11,176 nt of DNA from NCBI GenBank assembly GCA_015488855.1, contig WFMY01000035.1, positions 1 through 11,176 on the forward strand, written 5' to 3'. The notes under the pieces are model-generated. The model ran no database searches and was not told the origin of the DNA. It was given only the letters and a program-made list of their open reading frames with translations. A program made the translations under genes and the position numbers. Shown here piece by piece: positions 1 through 8,261 of the stretch; the first letter of the stretch is position 1; the number at the start of each line of letters is the position of its first letter. The DNA is from Helicobacteraceae bacterium (GTDB lineage Bacteria > Campylobacterota > Campylobacteria > Campylobacterales > Sulfurimonadaceae).

Positions 1-1656
1 ATCTCAGAGAGAATGATTCGTAAAGATGCTTTTACCTCTGTGCATATCTATGAAAAAGAAGTAGAAGCTCGTGAACTTAAACATGGTGTAGAAGAGATTA
101 CTCGTGATATTCCTAATGTTCGTGATGATGAACTGATTCATCTTGATGAGTCGGGAATTGTTAAAATCGGTACTACAGTTTCTGGTGGTATGATTTTAGT
201 TGGTAAAGTATCTCCAAAAGGTGAAGTAAAACCAACACCAGAAGAACGATTGCTTCGTGCTATTTTTGGTGAAAAAGCTGGACATGTTATCAATAAATCA
301 CTTTATTGTGCACCATCTATGGAGGGTGTAGTTGTCGATGTTAAAATCTTTACTAAAAAAGGTTATGACAAAGATGCTAGAGCACTTGAACTTGAAAAAC
401 AAGAGAGAGATTATTTAGAGCGTGAACACTATGATAGACTTCTTATGATAGACAAAGAGGAGATGCTTCGTGTTGCAAAACTTTTAACTCGTGAAGCATT
501 AGTAAATGATATTACTATTGCCCAAACAGATTATAAGGCTGGTGATATAATCAATGGTAATGATTTAGTTGAAGTAAACCGTTTTGCTATGAATGCTATT
601 GTAAAATCCTTTTCTGAGGGTATCCAAGATGAGTATACAAAAACGAAAAATTATTTCCAAAAACAAAAGCGTTTATTCAGAGATGAACACGAGGAAAAAC
701 TTAATATTTTAGAAAAAGATGATATCCTACCAAATGGTGTTGTGAAGTATGTTAAAGTTTATATTGCAACAAAGCGTAAGCTCAAAATTGGTGATAAAAT
801 GGCTGGTCGTCATGGAAACAAAGGTATCGTTTCAACAATCGTACCTGAAGTTGACATGCCTTATATGGAAGATGGAAGAAGTGTTGATGTATGTTTAAAT
901 CCACTAGGAGTTCCATCTCGTATGAATATCGGTCAGATATTGGAGATGCACCTCGGTATGGCAGGTCGTGAACTTGCTAATCAAATCCAAGAAGAATTTG
1001 ACAAAAAACAAGCGGATTTTGTTAAAAATCTTAGAGAAAAAATGATAGCTATTGCAGATGTTGCAGGTATGATGGATGCTAAGAGAGTTATTGGTGAGAT
1101 GAGTGATGAGAAGTTCTTGCACTATGCAAGAGATTGGGCAAAAGGTGGAGTTCGTTTTGCTACACCTATCTTTGAGGGTGTAAACCAAGCTGAGTTTGAT
1201 AAACTCTTTGAACTTGCCAAAATGGATCATGATGGTAAAACTGTTGTTTACAATGGTAAAACTGGTGAAAAGATCACAGAGCGTGTTAATGTTGGATATA
1301 TGTATATCCTTAAACTACATCACCTTGTTGATGAGAAAATTCATGCTCGTTCAACTGGACCATACTCACTTGTAACACAACAACCAGTTGGTGGTAAAGC
1401 ACTCTTTGGTGGTCAAAGATTTGGAGAGATGGAAGTATGGGCACTAGAAGCTTATGGAGCTTCTGCTGTTCTTAAAGAGATGTTAACCATCAAATCTGAT
1501 GATGTTGATGGGCGTGTCCGCGCTTATAAAGCACTTACAAAAGGTGAGTTGATACCAGCATCTGGAATCCCTGAAACACTATTTGTATTAACAAAAGAAC
1601 TTCAAGCGCTTGCACTTGATGTAGAAATTTTTGACGAGGTTGAAGACGATGAGTAA
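1..1656 (+). CDS. rpoB: DNA-directed RNA polymerase subunit beta, 3' part
   Basis: This is the C-terminal 551 residues of the beta subunit, which with beta-prime forms the catalytic core of RNA polymerase in the cytoplasm. The frame is open from base 1 and the first residues (ISERMIRKDAFTSVHIYEKE) align with E. coli RpoB around residue 840, so the true start and the rifampicin region lie upstream of the window. Visible landmarks are LDESGIV near residue 54, GDKMAGRHGNKG at bases 790-825, LGVPSRMNIGQILEMHLG just after base 900, the switch and clamp stretch with HHLVDEKIHARSTGPYSLVT, and GGQRFGEMEVWALEAYGA near the C-terminus. The end (DVEIFDEVEDDE) matches the usual acidic tail. The ATG at 13 is internal and is not a start. 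The stop codon overlaps the rpoC start by 8 bases, so the two are co-transcribed and probably translationally coupled. Identity is near certain. Confidence 0.98.
   Translation: MSERMIRKDAFTSVHIYEKEVEARELKHGVEEITRDIPNVRDDELIHLDESGIVKIGTTVSGGMILVGKVSPKGEVKPTPEERLLRAIFGEKAGHVINKSLYCAPSMEGVVVDVKIFTKKGYDKDARALELEKQERDYLEREHYDRLLMIDKEEMLRVAKLLTREALVNDITIAQTDYKAGDIINGNDLVEVNRFAMNAIVKSFSEGIQDEYTKTKNYFQKQKRLFRDEHEEKLNILEKDDILPNGVVKYVKVYIATKRKLKIGDKMAGRHGNKGIVSTIVPEVDMPYMEDGRSVDVCLNPLGVPSRMNIGQILEMHLGMAGRELANQIQEEFDKKQADFVKNLREKMIAIADVAGMMDAKRVIGEMSDEKFLHYARDWAKGGVRFATPIFEGVNQAEFDKLFELAKMDHDGKTVVYNGKTGEKITERVNVGYMYILKLHHLVDEKIHARSTGPYSLVTQQPVGGKALFGGQRFGEMEVWALEAYGASAVLKEMLTIKSDDVDGRVRAYKALTKGELIPASGIPETLFVLTKELQALALDVEIFDEVEDDE
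1636..1639 (+). promoter_or_regulatory. Ribosome binding site that sets the rpoC start
   Basis: GAGG lies inside the last codons of rpoB, 9 bases before the ATG at 1649. It supports that ATG over the in-frame TTG at 1631, which would add six residues (MTRLKT) not typical of RpoC. The conserved beginning MSKLVPIEVTENN fits the ATG. Confidence 0.7.
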
Positions 1657-4600
1657 ATTAGTACCTATTGAAGTAACAGAAAATAATAGACCAAAAGATA
1701 TCAAACAACTGCAATTTCGCCTTGCATCACCTGAAAAGGTTATGTCGTGGAGTAATGGTGAAGTAAAGAAACCTGAAACTATTAACTATCGTACTCTTAA
1801 ACCTGAGCGCGATGGACTTTTTTGTGCAAAAATTTTTGGACCTGTAAGAGATTATGAGTGTCTTTGCGGCAAGTATAAAAAGATGCGTTACAAGGGTGTA
1901 GTATGTGAGAAGTGTGGTGTTGAAGTAACATCTACTAAGGTTCGTCGTACTCGTATGGGTCATATTGAACTTGTGACTCCTGTTGCCCATATTTGGTATG
2001 TATCTTCTTTACCTTCTCGAATAGGGACACTTCTTGGTATTAAGATGAAAGATTTAGAACGCGTACTCTATTATGAAGCGTATATTGTTGAGAGTGGTGG
2101 GGAAGCATATTATGATGCTGAAGCAAAAACTCCTGTTTTAAAATATGATGTTTTAAATGAAGAGCAGTATCGTACCCTTGTTCAAAGATTTGGTGAACTT
2201 GGTTTTAAAGCTCGTATGGGTGGAGAGGTTATTCGTGACCTGCTTGAAGAGATAGACTTAGTTGACGCCTTTACTCAGCTTAAAGAGGATATAGAATCAA
2301 CAAAATCGGAAGCAAAGAAAAAAACTATTGCTAAAAGACTCAAAGTTATAGAGTCTTTCTTAAATAGTGGAAACAACCCTGCTTGGATGATGCTCACTGT
2401 ACTTCCTGTTCTTCCACCAGATTTACGCCCACTTGTATCACTTGATGGTGGTAAATTTGCTGTTTCTGATGTGAATGATCTTTACCGTCGTGTTATCAAC
2501 CGTAATCAAAGGCTCAAGCGTTTAGTAGAACTTGAAGCTCCTGAAATCATCGTTAGAAATGAAAAACGAATGCTTCAAGAATCCGTAGATGCTCTTTTTG
2601 ATAATGGTCGTAGAGCAAATGCTGTTAAGGGTGCAAACAAGCGTCCGCTAAAATCTTTATCAGAAGTTATCAAGGGTAAACAAGGGCGTTTCCGTCAAAA
2701 TCTTCTTGGTAAGCGTGTTGACTTCTCTGGTCGTTCTGTCATCGTTGTTGGACCAAGTCTTGCAATGGATGAGTGTGGACTTCCTAAGAAAATGGCACTA
2801 GAGTTATTTAAGCCACACTTGATCGCAAAGCTTGAAGATAAAGGGTATGCTACTACTGTAAAAGCGGCGAAAAAAATGATAGAGGACAAAACAAATGAAG
2901 TTTGGGAATGCCTTGCTGAGATTGTTGATGGATACCCAATAATGCTTAACCGTGCGCCAACACTTCATAAACTCTCTATCCAAGCATTTCACCCTAAGCT
3001 TATAGAGGGAAAAGCTATTCAACTACACCCACTTGTTTGTTCTGCATTTAATGCCGACTTTGATGGAGATCAAATGGCTGTGCATGTACCATTGTCTTCC
3101 GCGGCTATAGCAGAAGCAAAAGTCCTTATGCTTGCATCTATGAATATCCTTCTTCCTGCATCTGGTAAAGCTATTGCTACACCATCACAGGATATGGTTT
3201 TAGGTATCTACTATATTACACTAGAGAAAAATGGTGTCAAAGGTTCTAACAAACTATTTGGTAATGTAGATGAAGTAAATATTGCATTAGAGAGTGATGC
3301 TCTTGATATTCATGCAAAAATTCGTACTCGTGTAGATGGTCGTATCATCACCACTACTGCTGGTCGTATGCTGTTAAAAGCTATCCTTCCTGACTTTGTT
3401 CCTGCTGAATTATGGAACAAAATCATGAAGAAAAAAGCGATTAATGCTATTGTTGATTATGTTCAAAAATATGGTGGTATCGGGATAACTGCTGGTTTTC
3501 TTGACCGTCTAAAAAATCTTGGTTTCAAACATGCTACAGAGTCAGGCGTATCTATCTCTATTGATGATATCCTTATCCCTGATGCAAAAGCACCTAAAAT
3601 TGAAGAATCAAAAAATAAAGTTATTGAGATTCAAAAACAATTTGAAGCTGGTCTTTTAACAGAACAAGAAAGATACAATAAAATTATTGATGTTTGGACA
3701 GACACAAACAATACTGTAGCCTCACAGATGATGGATCTAGTTGAGAATGATAAGGATGGATTTAACTCTATTCACATGATGGCTGATTCTGGTGCTCGTG
3801 GTTCTGCTGCACAGATTCGTCAACTTGCTGGTATGCGTGGATTGATGGCAAAACCAAGTGGTGATATTATTGAAACTCCTATTATCTCTAACTTTAAAGA
3901 GGGACTTAATGTAATCGAGTACTTCATCTCAACTCACGGTGCTAGAAAAGGTCTTGCCGATACTGCACTAAAAACAGCAAATGCGGGTTACCTTACTCGT
4001 AAACTTGTTGATGTTGCACAAAATGTTAAAGTTGTTGAGCATGACTGTCATACACATGAGGGTATAGAGATTTCTGATATTTCAGATCAAAATACTTTAA
4101 TCGAATCTTTAGAAGATAGACTCTTTGGTAGAGTTTTAGCTGAAGATGTGATTGACCCTATCTCAAATGAGATTCTTTATGCTGAGGGTACACTTATAGA
4201 TGAGATAAGTGCTCAAGTTATCTCAGAAGCAGGCATTAAAACTGCACATATCCGTACGCCAACTACTTGTAAAAGTGAAGGTGGTATCTGTGCATTATGT
4301 TATGGTGTTAACCTTGCAACTGGCTTTATCGTTCGTCGTGGTGAAGCTGTAGGTATTGTAGCTGCTCAATCTATTGGTGAGCCAGGTACTCAGCTTACAC
4401 TTCGTACATTCCATGTTGGGGGAACTGCAAGTTCTACTGCGCAAGAGCGTCAAGTTGTAGCTGAAAAAGAGGGTTTTATTCGTTATTATAATCTCAATAC
4501 TTATAAGTCTAAAGATGGAAAAAATATTGTCGCAAATAGAAGAAATGCAGGAGTGTTACTTGTAGAGCCTAAGATAAAAGCACCACATGCAGGTACTATA

Positions 4601-6166
4601 AAAATTGAGACTATTCATGATGAAGTTATTATTACGATTGAAAGTAAGAGTGATACTACGCGTTATACACTTCGTAAAAACAAGATAGCTAAACCAAATG
4701 AATTAGCTGGTATTGGCGGTCAAATAGTAGGAAAATATTATTTTCCTTACGAGAATGGTGCGATGGTACAAGAAGCAGAATCTATCGTTGAGACCATCAA
4801 AGATGGTTGGAATGTTCCATCACGCATCCCTTATGCATCAGAACTTTTAGTTGAAAATGGTGCACCTGTAACACAAACAATACTTGCTAAAGAAGAGGGT
4901 ACTGTAAAGTATTTCTTACTTAAAGGTGATTATTTGGAGCGTGTTGAAGGTATTAAAGAGGGGCATGAAGTTAAAGAGAAAGGTCTTTTTGCAACGGTAA
5001 TTGATGCCAATAACCGTGAGGCTGTAAGACACTATATCGCCCGTGGATCTGTGATAATGCAAAATGATAATGCAAAAGTTGATGTATCTTCCGTTTTAGC
5101 AAAATCTTCATCTACTGAGTCTGTTGTAATTGCAGAATGGGATCCATACTCTAACCCAATCATCTCAGAATCAAATGGTGTAGTAAAATTTGAAGATATC
5201 ATAGTCGGAACTACGGCTACAGAGCAGATGGATGAGCTTACTGGGAAAACTCGTTTAATGATAAACGATCACATCCCAAGTGAGTATAAGCCAACTGTTG
5301 TTTTAGCTACTGAAGATGGTGAGTTAATGCGTTATGCTATTGAGTCAAAATCTTCTATCTATATCGCAGATGGCGATACTGTTAAAGTAGCAGATATCAT
5401 CGCTAAAACACCAAAAGCACTGCAAAAATCATCAGATATTACAGGGGGTCTTCCTCGTGTAAGTGAGCTTTTTGAAGGTCGTCGTCCAAAAGCTACTGCT
5501 CTTATCTCTGAGATAGATGGACATGTAAGCTTTGGTAAAATGCTTCGTGGTAAAATTCGTATCGTTGTAACAAGTGATATAGGTTTAGTAAAAGAGTATT
5601 TTGTAGATAAAAGTCATGAGAGTGTTGTCAATGCTGGAGACTTTGTTCACTCTGGTGAGCGTTTAACTACTGGTATCATCTCTTCACATGAGTTACTTCG
5701 TATTATGGGCGTAAAAGCACTCTATAACTATTTAGTCTCTGAAGTACAACAAGTTTACCGTTCTCAAGGGGTAAATATTGCTGATAAGCATATTGAGGTT
5801 ATCTTTACTCAGATGCTTAGACAAATTAAGATTGTAAAATCTGGTGATACAAAATTTATTGAAGGTGACTTGATCTCAAAAGCAAAATTTAAAGCTGAGA
5901 ATGAAAAAATCACTCGTCTTGGTGGTCGTCCAGCGATTGCTGAGCCATTCTTGGTTGGTATTACAAGAGCATCTGTTGCAGCAGACTCTGTCATCTCTGC
6001 GGCGTCATTTCAAGATACTACGAAAGTACTCACAGAAGCTGCTGTAAGTGCTAGAGTTGATGACTTAAACGACTTAAAAGAAAATGTAATCATCGGTCGT
6101 ACTATTCCTGTTGGAACTGGTATCTACAAAGACCAAGAGATAGTTTTTAATACTACACAAGACTAA
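1649..6166 (+). CDS. rpoC: DNA-directed RNA polymerase subunit beta-prime, complete
   Basis: This 1505-residue protein is the largest polymerase subunit and carries the catalytic magnesium site. The N-terminal zinc ribbon uses Cys71, Cys73, Cys86 and Cys89. The active-site loop NADFDGD is at residues 468-474, with Asp470, Asp472 and Asp474 as metal ligands. The bridge helix lies at about 755-790 (HGARKGLADTALKTANAGY). The second zinc site is Cys800, Cys874, Cys881 and Cys884. The trigger loop begins with LRTFHVGG (Thr920, His922) and resumes with TGGLPRVSELFEGRRPK from residue 1265. About 335 residues separate the two halves, the position where E. coli carries the SI3 insertion of roughly 190 residues, so the insertion here is longer. 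The C-terminus keeps the DKHIEVIFTQMLRQ and SAASFQDTTKVLTEAAV blocks. The gene overlaps rpoB by 8 bases but is not fused to it. The length agrees with other Campylobacterota RpoC proteins as I recall them. Confidence 0.99.
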   Translation: MSKLVPIEVTENNRPKDIKQLQFRLASPEKVMSWSNGEVKKPETINYRTLKPERDGLFCAKIFGPVRDYECLCGKYKKMRYKGVVCEKCGVEVTSTKVRRTRMGHIELVTPVAHIWYVSSLPSRIGTLLGIKMKDLERVLYYEAYIVESGGEAYYDAEAKTPVLKYDVLNEEQYRTLVQRFGELGFKARMGGEVIRDLLEEIDLVDAFTQLKEDIESTKSEAKKKTIAKRLKVIESFLNSGNNPAWMMLTVLPVLPPDLRPLVSLDGGKFAVSDVNDLYRRVINRNQRLKRLVELEAPEIIVRNEKRMLQESVDALFDNGRRANAVKGANKRPLKSLSEVIKGKQGRFRQNLLGKRVDFSGRSVIVVGPSLAMDECGLPKKMALELFKPHLIAKLEDKGYATTVKAAKKMIEDKTNEVWECLAEIVDGYPIMLNRAPTLHKLSIQAFHPKLIEGKAIQLHPLVCSAFNADFDGDQMAVHVPLSSAAIAEAKVLMLASMNILLPASGKAIATPSQDMVLGIYYITLEKNGVKGSNKLFGNVDEVNIALESDALDIHAKIRTRVDGRIITTTAGRMLLKAILPDFVPAELWNKIMKKKAINAIVDYVQKYGGIGITAGFLDRLKNLGFKHATESGVSISIDDILIPDAKAPKIEESKNKVIEIQKQFEAGLLTEQERYNKIIDVWTDTNNTVASQMMDLVENDKDGFNSIHMMADSGARGSAAQIRQLAGMRGLMAKPSGDIIETPIISNFKEGLNVIEYFISTHGARKGLADTALKTANAGYLTRKLVDVAQNVKVVEHDCHTHEGIEISDISDQNTLIESLEDRLFGRVLAEDVIDPISNEILYAEGTLIDEISAQVISEAGIKTAHIRTPTTCKSEGGICALCYGVNLATGFIVRRGEAVGIVAAQSIGEPGTQLTLRTFHVGGTASSTAQERQVVAEKEGFIRYYNLNTYKSKDGKNIVANRRNAGVLLVEPKIKAPHAGTIKIETIHDEVIITIESKSDTTRYTLRKNKIAKPNELAGIGGQIVGKYYFPYENGAMVQEAESIVETIKDGWNVPSRIPYASELLVENGAPVTQTILAKEEGTVKYFLLKGDYLERVEGIKEGHEVKEKGLFATVIDANNREAVRHYIARGSVIMQNDNAKVDVSSVLAKSSSTESVVIAEWDPYSNPIISESNGVVKFEDIIVGTTATEQMDELTGKTRLMINDHIPSEYKPTVVLATEDGELMRYAIESKSSIYIADGDTVKVADIIAKTPKALQKSSDITGGLPRVSELFEGRRPKATALISEIDGHVSFGKMLRGKIRIVVTSDIGLVKEYFVDKSHESVVNAGDFVHSGERLTTGIISSHELLRIMGVKALYNYLVSEVQQVYRSQGVNIADKHIEVIFTQMLRQIKIVKSGDTKFIEGDLISKAKFKAENEKITRLGGRPAIAEPFLVGITRASVAADSVISAASFQDTTKVLTEAAVSARVDDLNDLKENVIIGRTIPVGTGIYKDQEIVFNTTQD

Positions 6167-6167
6167 A

Positions 6168-6199
6168 TATACTGCCCTATTCTTAGGGCGGTATAGTTT
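6168..6199 (+). terminator. Hairpin after rpoC, weak intrinsic terminator or attenuator
   Basis: The left arm TATACTGCCCTA (6168-6179), a 4-base loop TTCT and the right arm TAGGGCGGTATA (6184-6195) form a 12-pair stem with one G-U wobble. It starts 2 bases after the rpoC stop codon. The following sequence is GTTTATGC, with only three consecutive T residues, so termination may be partial. The next gene begins 20 bases after the stem, leaving little room for a separate promoter downstream. The stem arms themselves contain TATACT and TATAGT, which resemble a -10 box, so a promoter overlapping the hairpin is an alternative reading. Confidence 0.55.
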
Positions 6200-6215
6200 A
6201 TGCTCTCACTAAGGT

Positions 6216-8261
6216 ATGATTCACCTTACACCATCCAATACAAAATTAAATATACTGTTTAATAATACTAATAAAGCCTTAGTGCAAGTGCTTCTTGATG
6301 CAAGTAAAACAGAATTGAAAGAGATACTCAAAAATGGTGCTGATCTACGCTCAATTATAGAGAGAATACTTAAACAAACAAGTGGTGATAACTCTTCAAA
6401 TAAAGCACTCCTAGCCTTAGTTAAAAAAAATCCTACACTTAATAATCTTGGTGATACATCAACAACGATTAAACAGCTCCTCAAATTGCTTCAATCGGAG
6501 AAAACTTCCTTGCCCATAGAACGGGTATTAAAAAATATTTTAGTAGACATAAAAGATATAAAATCTGTTGATATAAAATCAAAACTTGAAAATTCAGGTG
6601 TATTTTTAGAATCTAAAATTAAAAATATACAGAATCCTATCGTGGAATTAAAAAATATTTTAAAAACTCTCAAAGACCTCTTATCTCATAGTAAAGTAGC
6701 AGATTCAAAAGTGATTATAAAAGAGCTAGAAGCCTTACTAGAAAATAAAGTTGTAAAAAAAGTGAGCAATAATGAACTTGCAAAAGGTATCAAACAAAAA
6801 CCTACAGTATTGGAAGCTCTCTCAAAACAGGTTAAATCCCTAGTAATCAATCTCCAAAAAAATATAAAAAAAGCTGATCCGATTTATGCGCCTAAGACAA
6901 AAGAGTTGTTAGCTAAACTAGAATTTTCTACTACATCAACAAAGACAAAAAACATCTCAATAACAAAGCAAGTGGAAGAATTTAAACAGCCCTCTAGTAA
7001 AATTTCAAATCAAATTCTTAGTAAAAAGTTAGAGATACAAATAAAACAAAATATCACAATTCCATCTAAACCAATCAATACCCCTTTTTCATCGCTAAAG
7101 ACTGAAGATACAACTCAAAAACATAAAGAGCCTACTAAAACTTATAAAATAAATGAAGTAGTTCAGAAAATTAAGCCAGATCGTACAGAGGAGAAAGTGC
7201 AGGTAAATCCCTCTACTACTTTAAAAAAAGTGGAGATAGACCATAAAACTATTGTAGATACTGAGGCATCTTCTCAGAGAAAAAAACTACCTCAGTCAAA
7301 TAAAGTCAAGCAAAAGACACAGGTTTCATTACCAGCACAAAATGTGTTAGAAGTTAAAAGTATGAAGCAAGCGCCCATAAAACTACAGACACAAACTCAA
7401 ATTAAAACTCAAACTCAAAAACAAGTAGATTTGAAAACAGTGCTCTTAGATGATAAAATACTCAAACTCCCTATGCTAAAAGAGTCTCTTCAAACACTTC
7501 GTAGCATCTTAAACAAAAGTTTAATTTTAGAGTCAAAACCTTTATTAAACAGAGTTGAAATCATTATACAAAATCTCACTACGACAAAAGAGCCATCTAC
7601 AGTGCTAAAGCAAGATATAGCTAAATTTGTCCTCGACACAAAACAGTTAGTTCAAAAATCTGATATTATATATTCTAAAGATGTTATAACACTTTTTTCA
7701 AAACTCAAAGAATTGGCACTGAGTCCAAATCTAAATTATGAACATAAAATGAAAGAGATGCTCTCTAATGATCTTAAAGCTACTTTGCTACATACAACGG
7801 AGGATTTGCAAAATTCATCAAGTCCCAATAAACATGACTTGATAAAGCATCTAGATAAATTAGTGCTTCAGATAGATAACCTTCAACTTATCTCTTACCT
7901 AGGCAGTTCTTCAAATATATATCTGCCTATCACTTGGGAGCAGTTAGAGGGTGGTAATATAGATGTAAAAAGGGATAAAGATAAATTTTATTGTGACATA
8001 GAACTCCAACTTAAAAATTATGGTGAGATAGGTTTAAAGCTCATGCTTTTTGAAAAAAATCAAATTAATATCCATCTATATAGTAAGAGTCAAGAGCTTA
8101 AAGACCTTTTTCAAGAGCATCTAGGTCTCTTAAGAGCTGGTCTGATTAGTACACAAATCATACCAAGGGAGATTCGTTTTCATGATACACTACAAAAGCA
8201 AAAGGATGTACCATACCAAGAAGATGATGACTTTGCGATGGGTTTTGAGGTAAAAGGGTGA
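6216..8261 (+). CDS. FliK-like protein (flagellar hook-length control C-terminal domain)
   Basis: This 681-residue, lysine-rich protein has no signal peptide or membrane segment. Its C-terminal part, about residues 551-655 (LPITWEQLEGG, FYCDIELQLKNYGEIGLKLMLF, INIHLYSKSQELKDLFQEHL, LISTQIIPREIRF), has the pattern of the FliK hook-length control C-terminal domain. In FliK proteins this domain contacts the export gate protein FlhB to switch substrate class. The N-terminal 236 residues look mostly helical. Residues 237-419 are a Lys/Thr/Gln/Ser-rich linker likely to be disordered. Residues 118-236 and 404-499 resemble each other and suggest an internal duplication. An in-frame stop at 6210-6212 makes the ATG at 6216 the first possible start, but the only Shine-Dalgarno-like AAGG ends one base before it. 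The gene overlaps by 4 bases a FlhB C-terminal-domain gene, which supports a flagellar export role. It may be the genuine FliK or a paralogue (YlqG-like), and I cannot tell which from this window. Confidence 0.72.
   Translation: MIHLTPSNTKLNILFNNTNKALVQVLLDASKTELKEILKNGADLRSIIERILKQTSGDNSSNKALLALVKKNPTLNNLGDTSTTIKQLLKLLQSEKTSLPIERVLKNILVDIKDIKSVDIKSKLENSGVFLESKIKNIQNPIVELKNILKTLKDLLSHSKVADSKVIIKELEALLENKVVKKVSNNELAKGIKQKPTVLEALSKQVKSLVINLQKNIKKADPIYAPKTKELLAKLEFSTTSTKTKNISITKQVEEFKQPSSKISNQILSKKLEIQIKQNITIPSKPINTPFSSLKTEDTTQKHKEPTKTYKINEVVQKIKPDRTEEKVQVNPSTTLKKVEIDHKTIVDTEASSQRKKLPQSNKVKQKTQVSLPAQNVLEVKSMKQAPIKLQTQTQIKTQTQKQVDLKTVLLDDKILKLPMLKESLQTLRSILNKSLILESKPLLNRVEIIIQNLTTTKEPSTVLKQDIAKFVLDTKQLVQKSDIIYSKDVITLFSKLKELALSPNLNYEHKMKEMLSNDLKATLLHTTEDLQNSSSPNKHDLIKHLDKLVLQIDNLQLISYLGSSSNIYLPITWEQLEGGNIDVKRDKDKFYCDIELQLKNYGEIGLKLMLFEKNQINIHLYSKSQELKDLFQEHLGLLRAGLISTQIIPREIRFHDTLQKQKDVPYQEDDDFAMGFEVKG
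6527..6662 (+). repeat. 16-base direct repeat, 120 bases apart
   Basis: ATTAAAAAATATTTTA occurs at 6527-6542 and again at 6647-6662. Both copies lie in the same reading frame and encode LKNIL, with neighbours VLKNILVDIKD and ELKNILKTLKD. The spacing is exactly 40 codons. This may be a small remnant of duplication or simply similar helices with identical AT-rich codons. Confidence 0.6.
6567..7712 (+). repeat. Internal protein duplication in the FliK-like gene
   Basis: Protein residues 118-236 (bases 6567-6923) and 404-499 (bases 7425-7712) can be aligned by eye. Matching blocks are VDIKSKL with VDLKTVL, LKNILKTLKDLL with LKESLQTLRSIL, DSKVIIKELEALLEN with ESKPLLNRVEIIIQN, and KKADPIYAPKTKELLAKLE with QKSDIIYSKDVITLFSKLK. 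The order is preserved. The region between them is the low-complexity linker. DNA identity is low, so the duplication is old. Confidence 0.55.
7386..7424 (+). repeat. Low-complexity Gln/Thr tract
   Basis: Residues 391-403 of the FliK-like protein read QTQTQIKTQTQKQ, encoded by repeats of CAAACTCAA-type units. It sits at the end of the disordered linker. FliK proteins often have Gln-, Thr- and Pro-rich linkers of variable length, and the repeat units could expand or contract. Confidence 0.7.

Noticed and set aside
904..1230. Minus-strand open frame of 108 codons opposite rpoB
   Set aside because: It is fully antisense to a conserved rpoB region and its product looks like no known family. The Cys/His/Ser-rich composition is typical of a reverse-complement shadow.
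1631..1660. Possible rpoB-rpoC fusion as in Helicobacter
   Set aside because: A clear TAA ends rpoB at 1654-1656, and rpoC starts in a different frame with its own ribosome binding site, so the genes are separate.
1727..3022. Three minus-strand open frames opposite rpoC
   Set aside because: They lie antisense to conserved RpoC blocks, including the zinc ribbon and the sequence before the active site. No start signals or domain signs were seen.
6423..6430. Run of eight A residues as a phase-variation tract in the FliK-like gene
   Set aside because: The run is short, the frame is intact, and such A-runs are common in AT-rich lysine-rich genes. There is no sign of an on/off switch.
5809..6673. 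Minus-strand open frames opposite the rpoC end and the start of the FliK-like gene
   Set aside because: They mirror well-supported plus-strand genes and have no ribosome binding site or recognisable domain.
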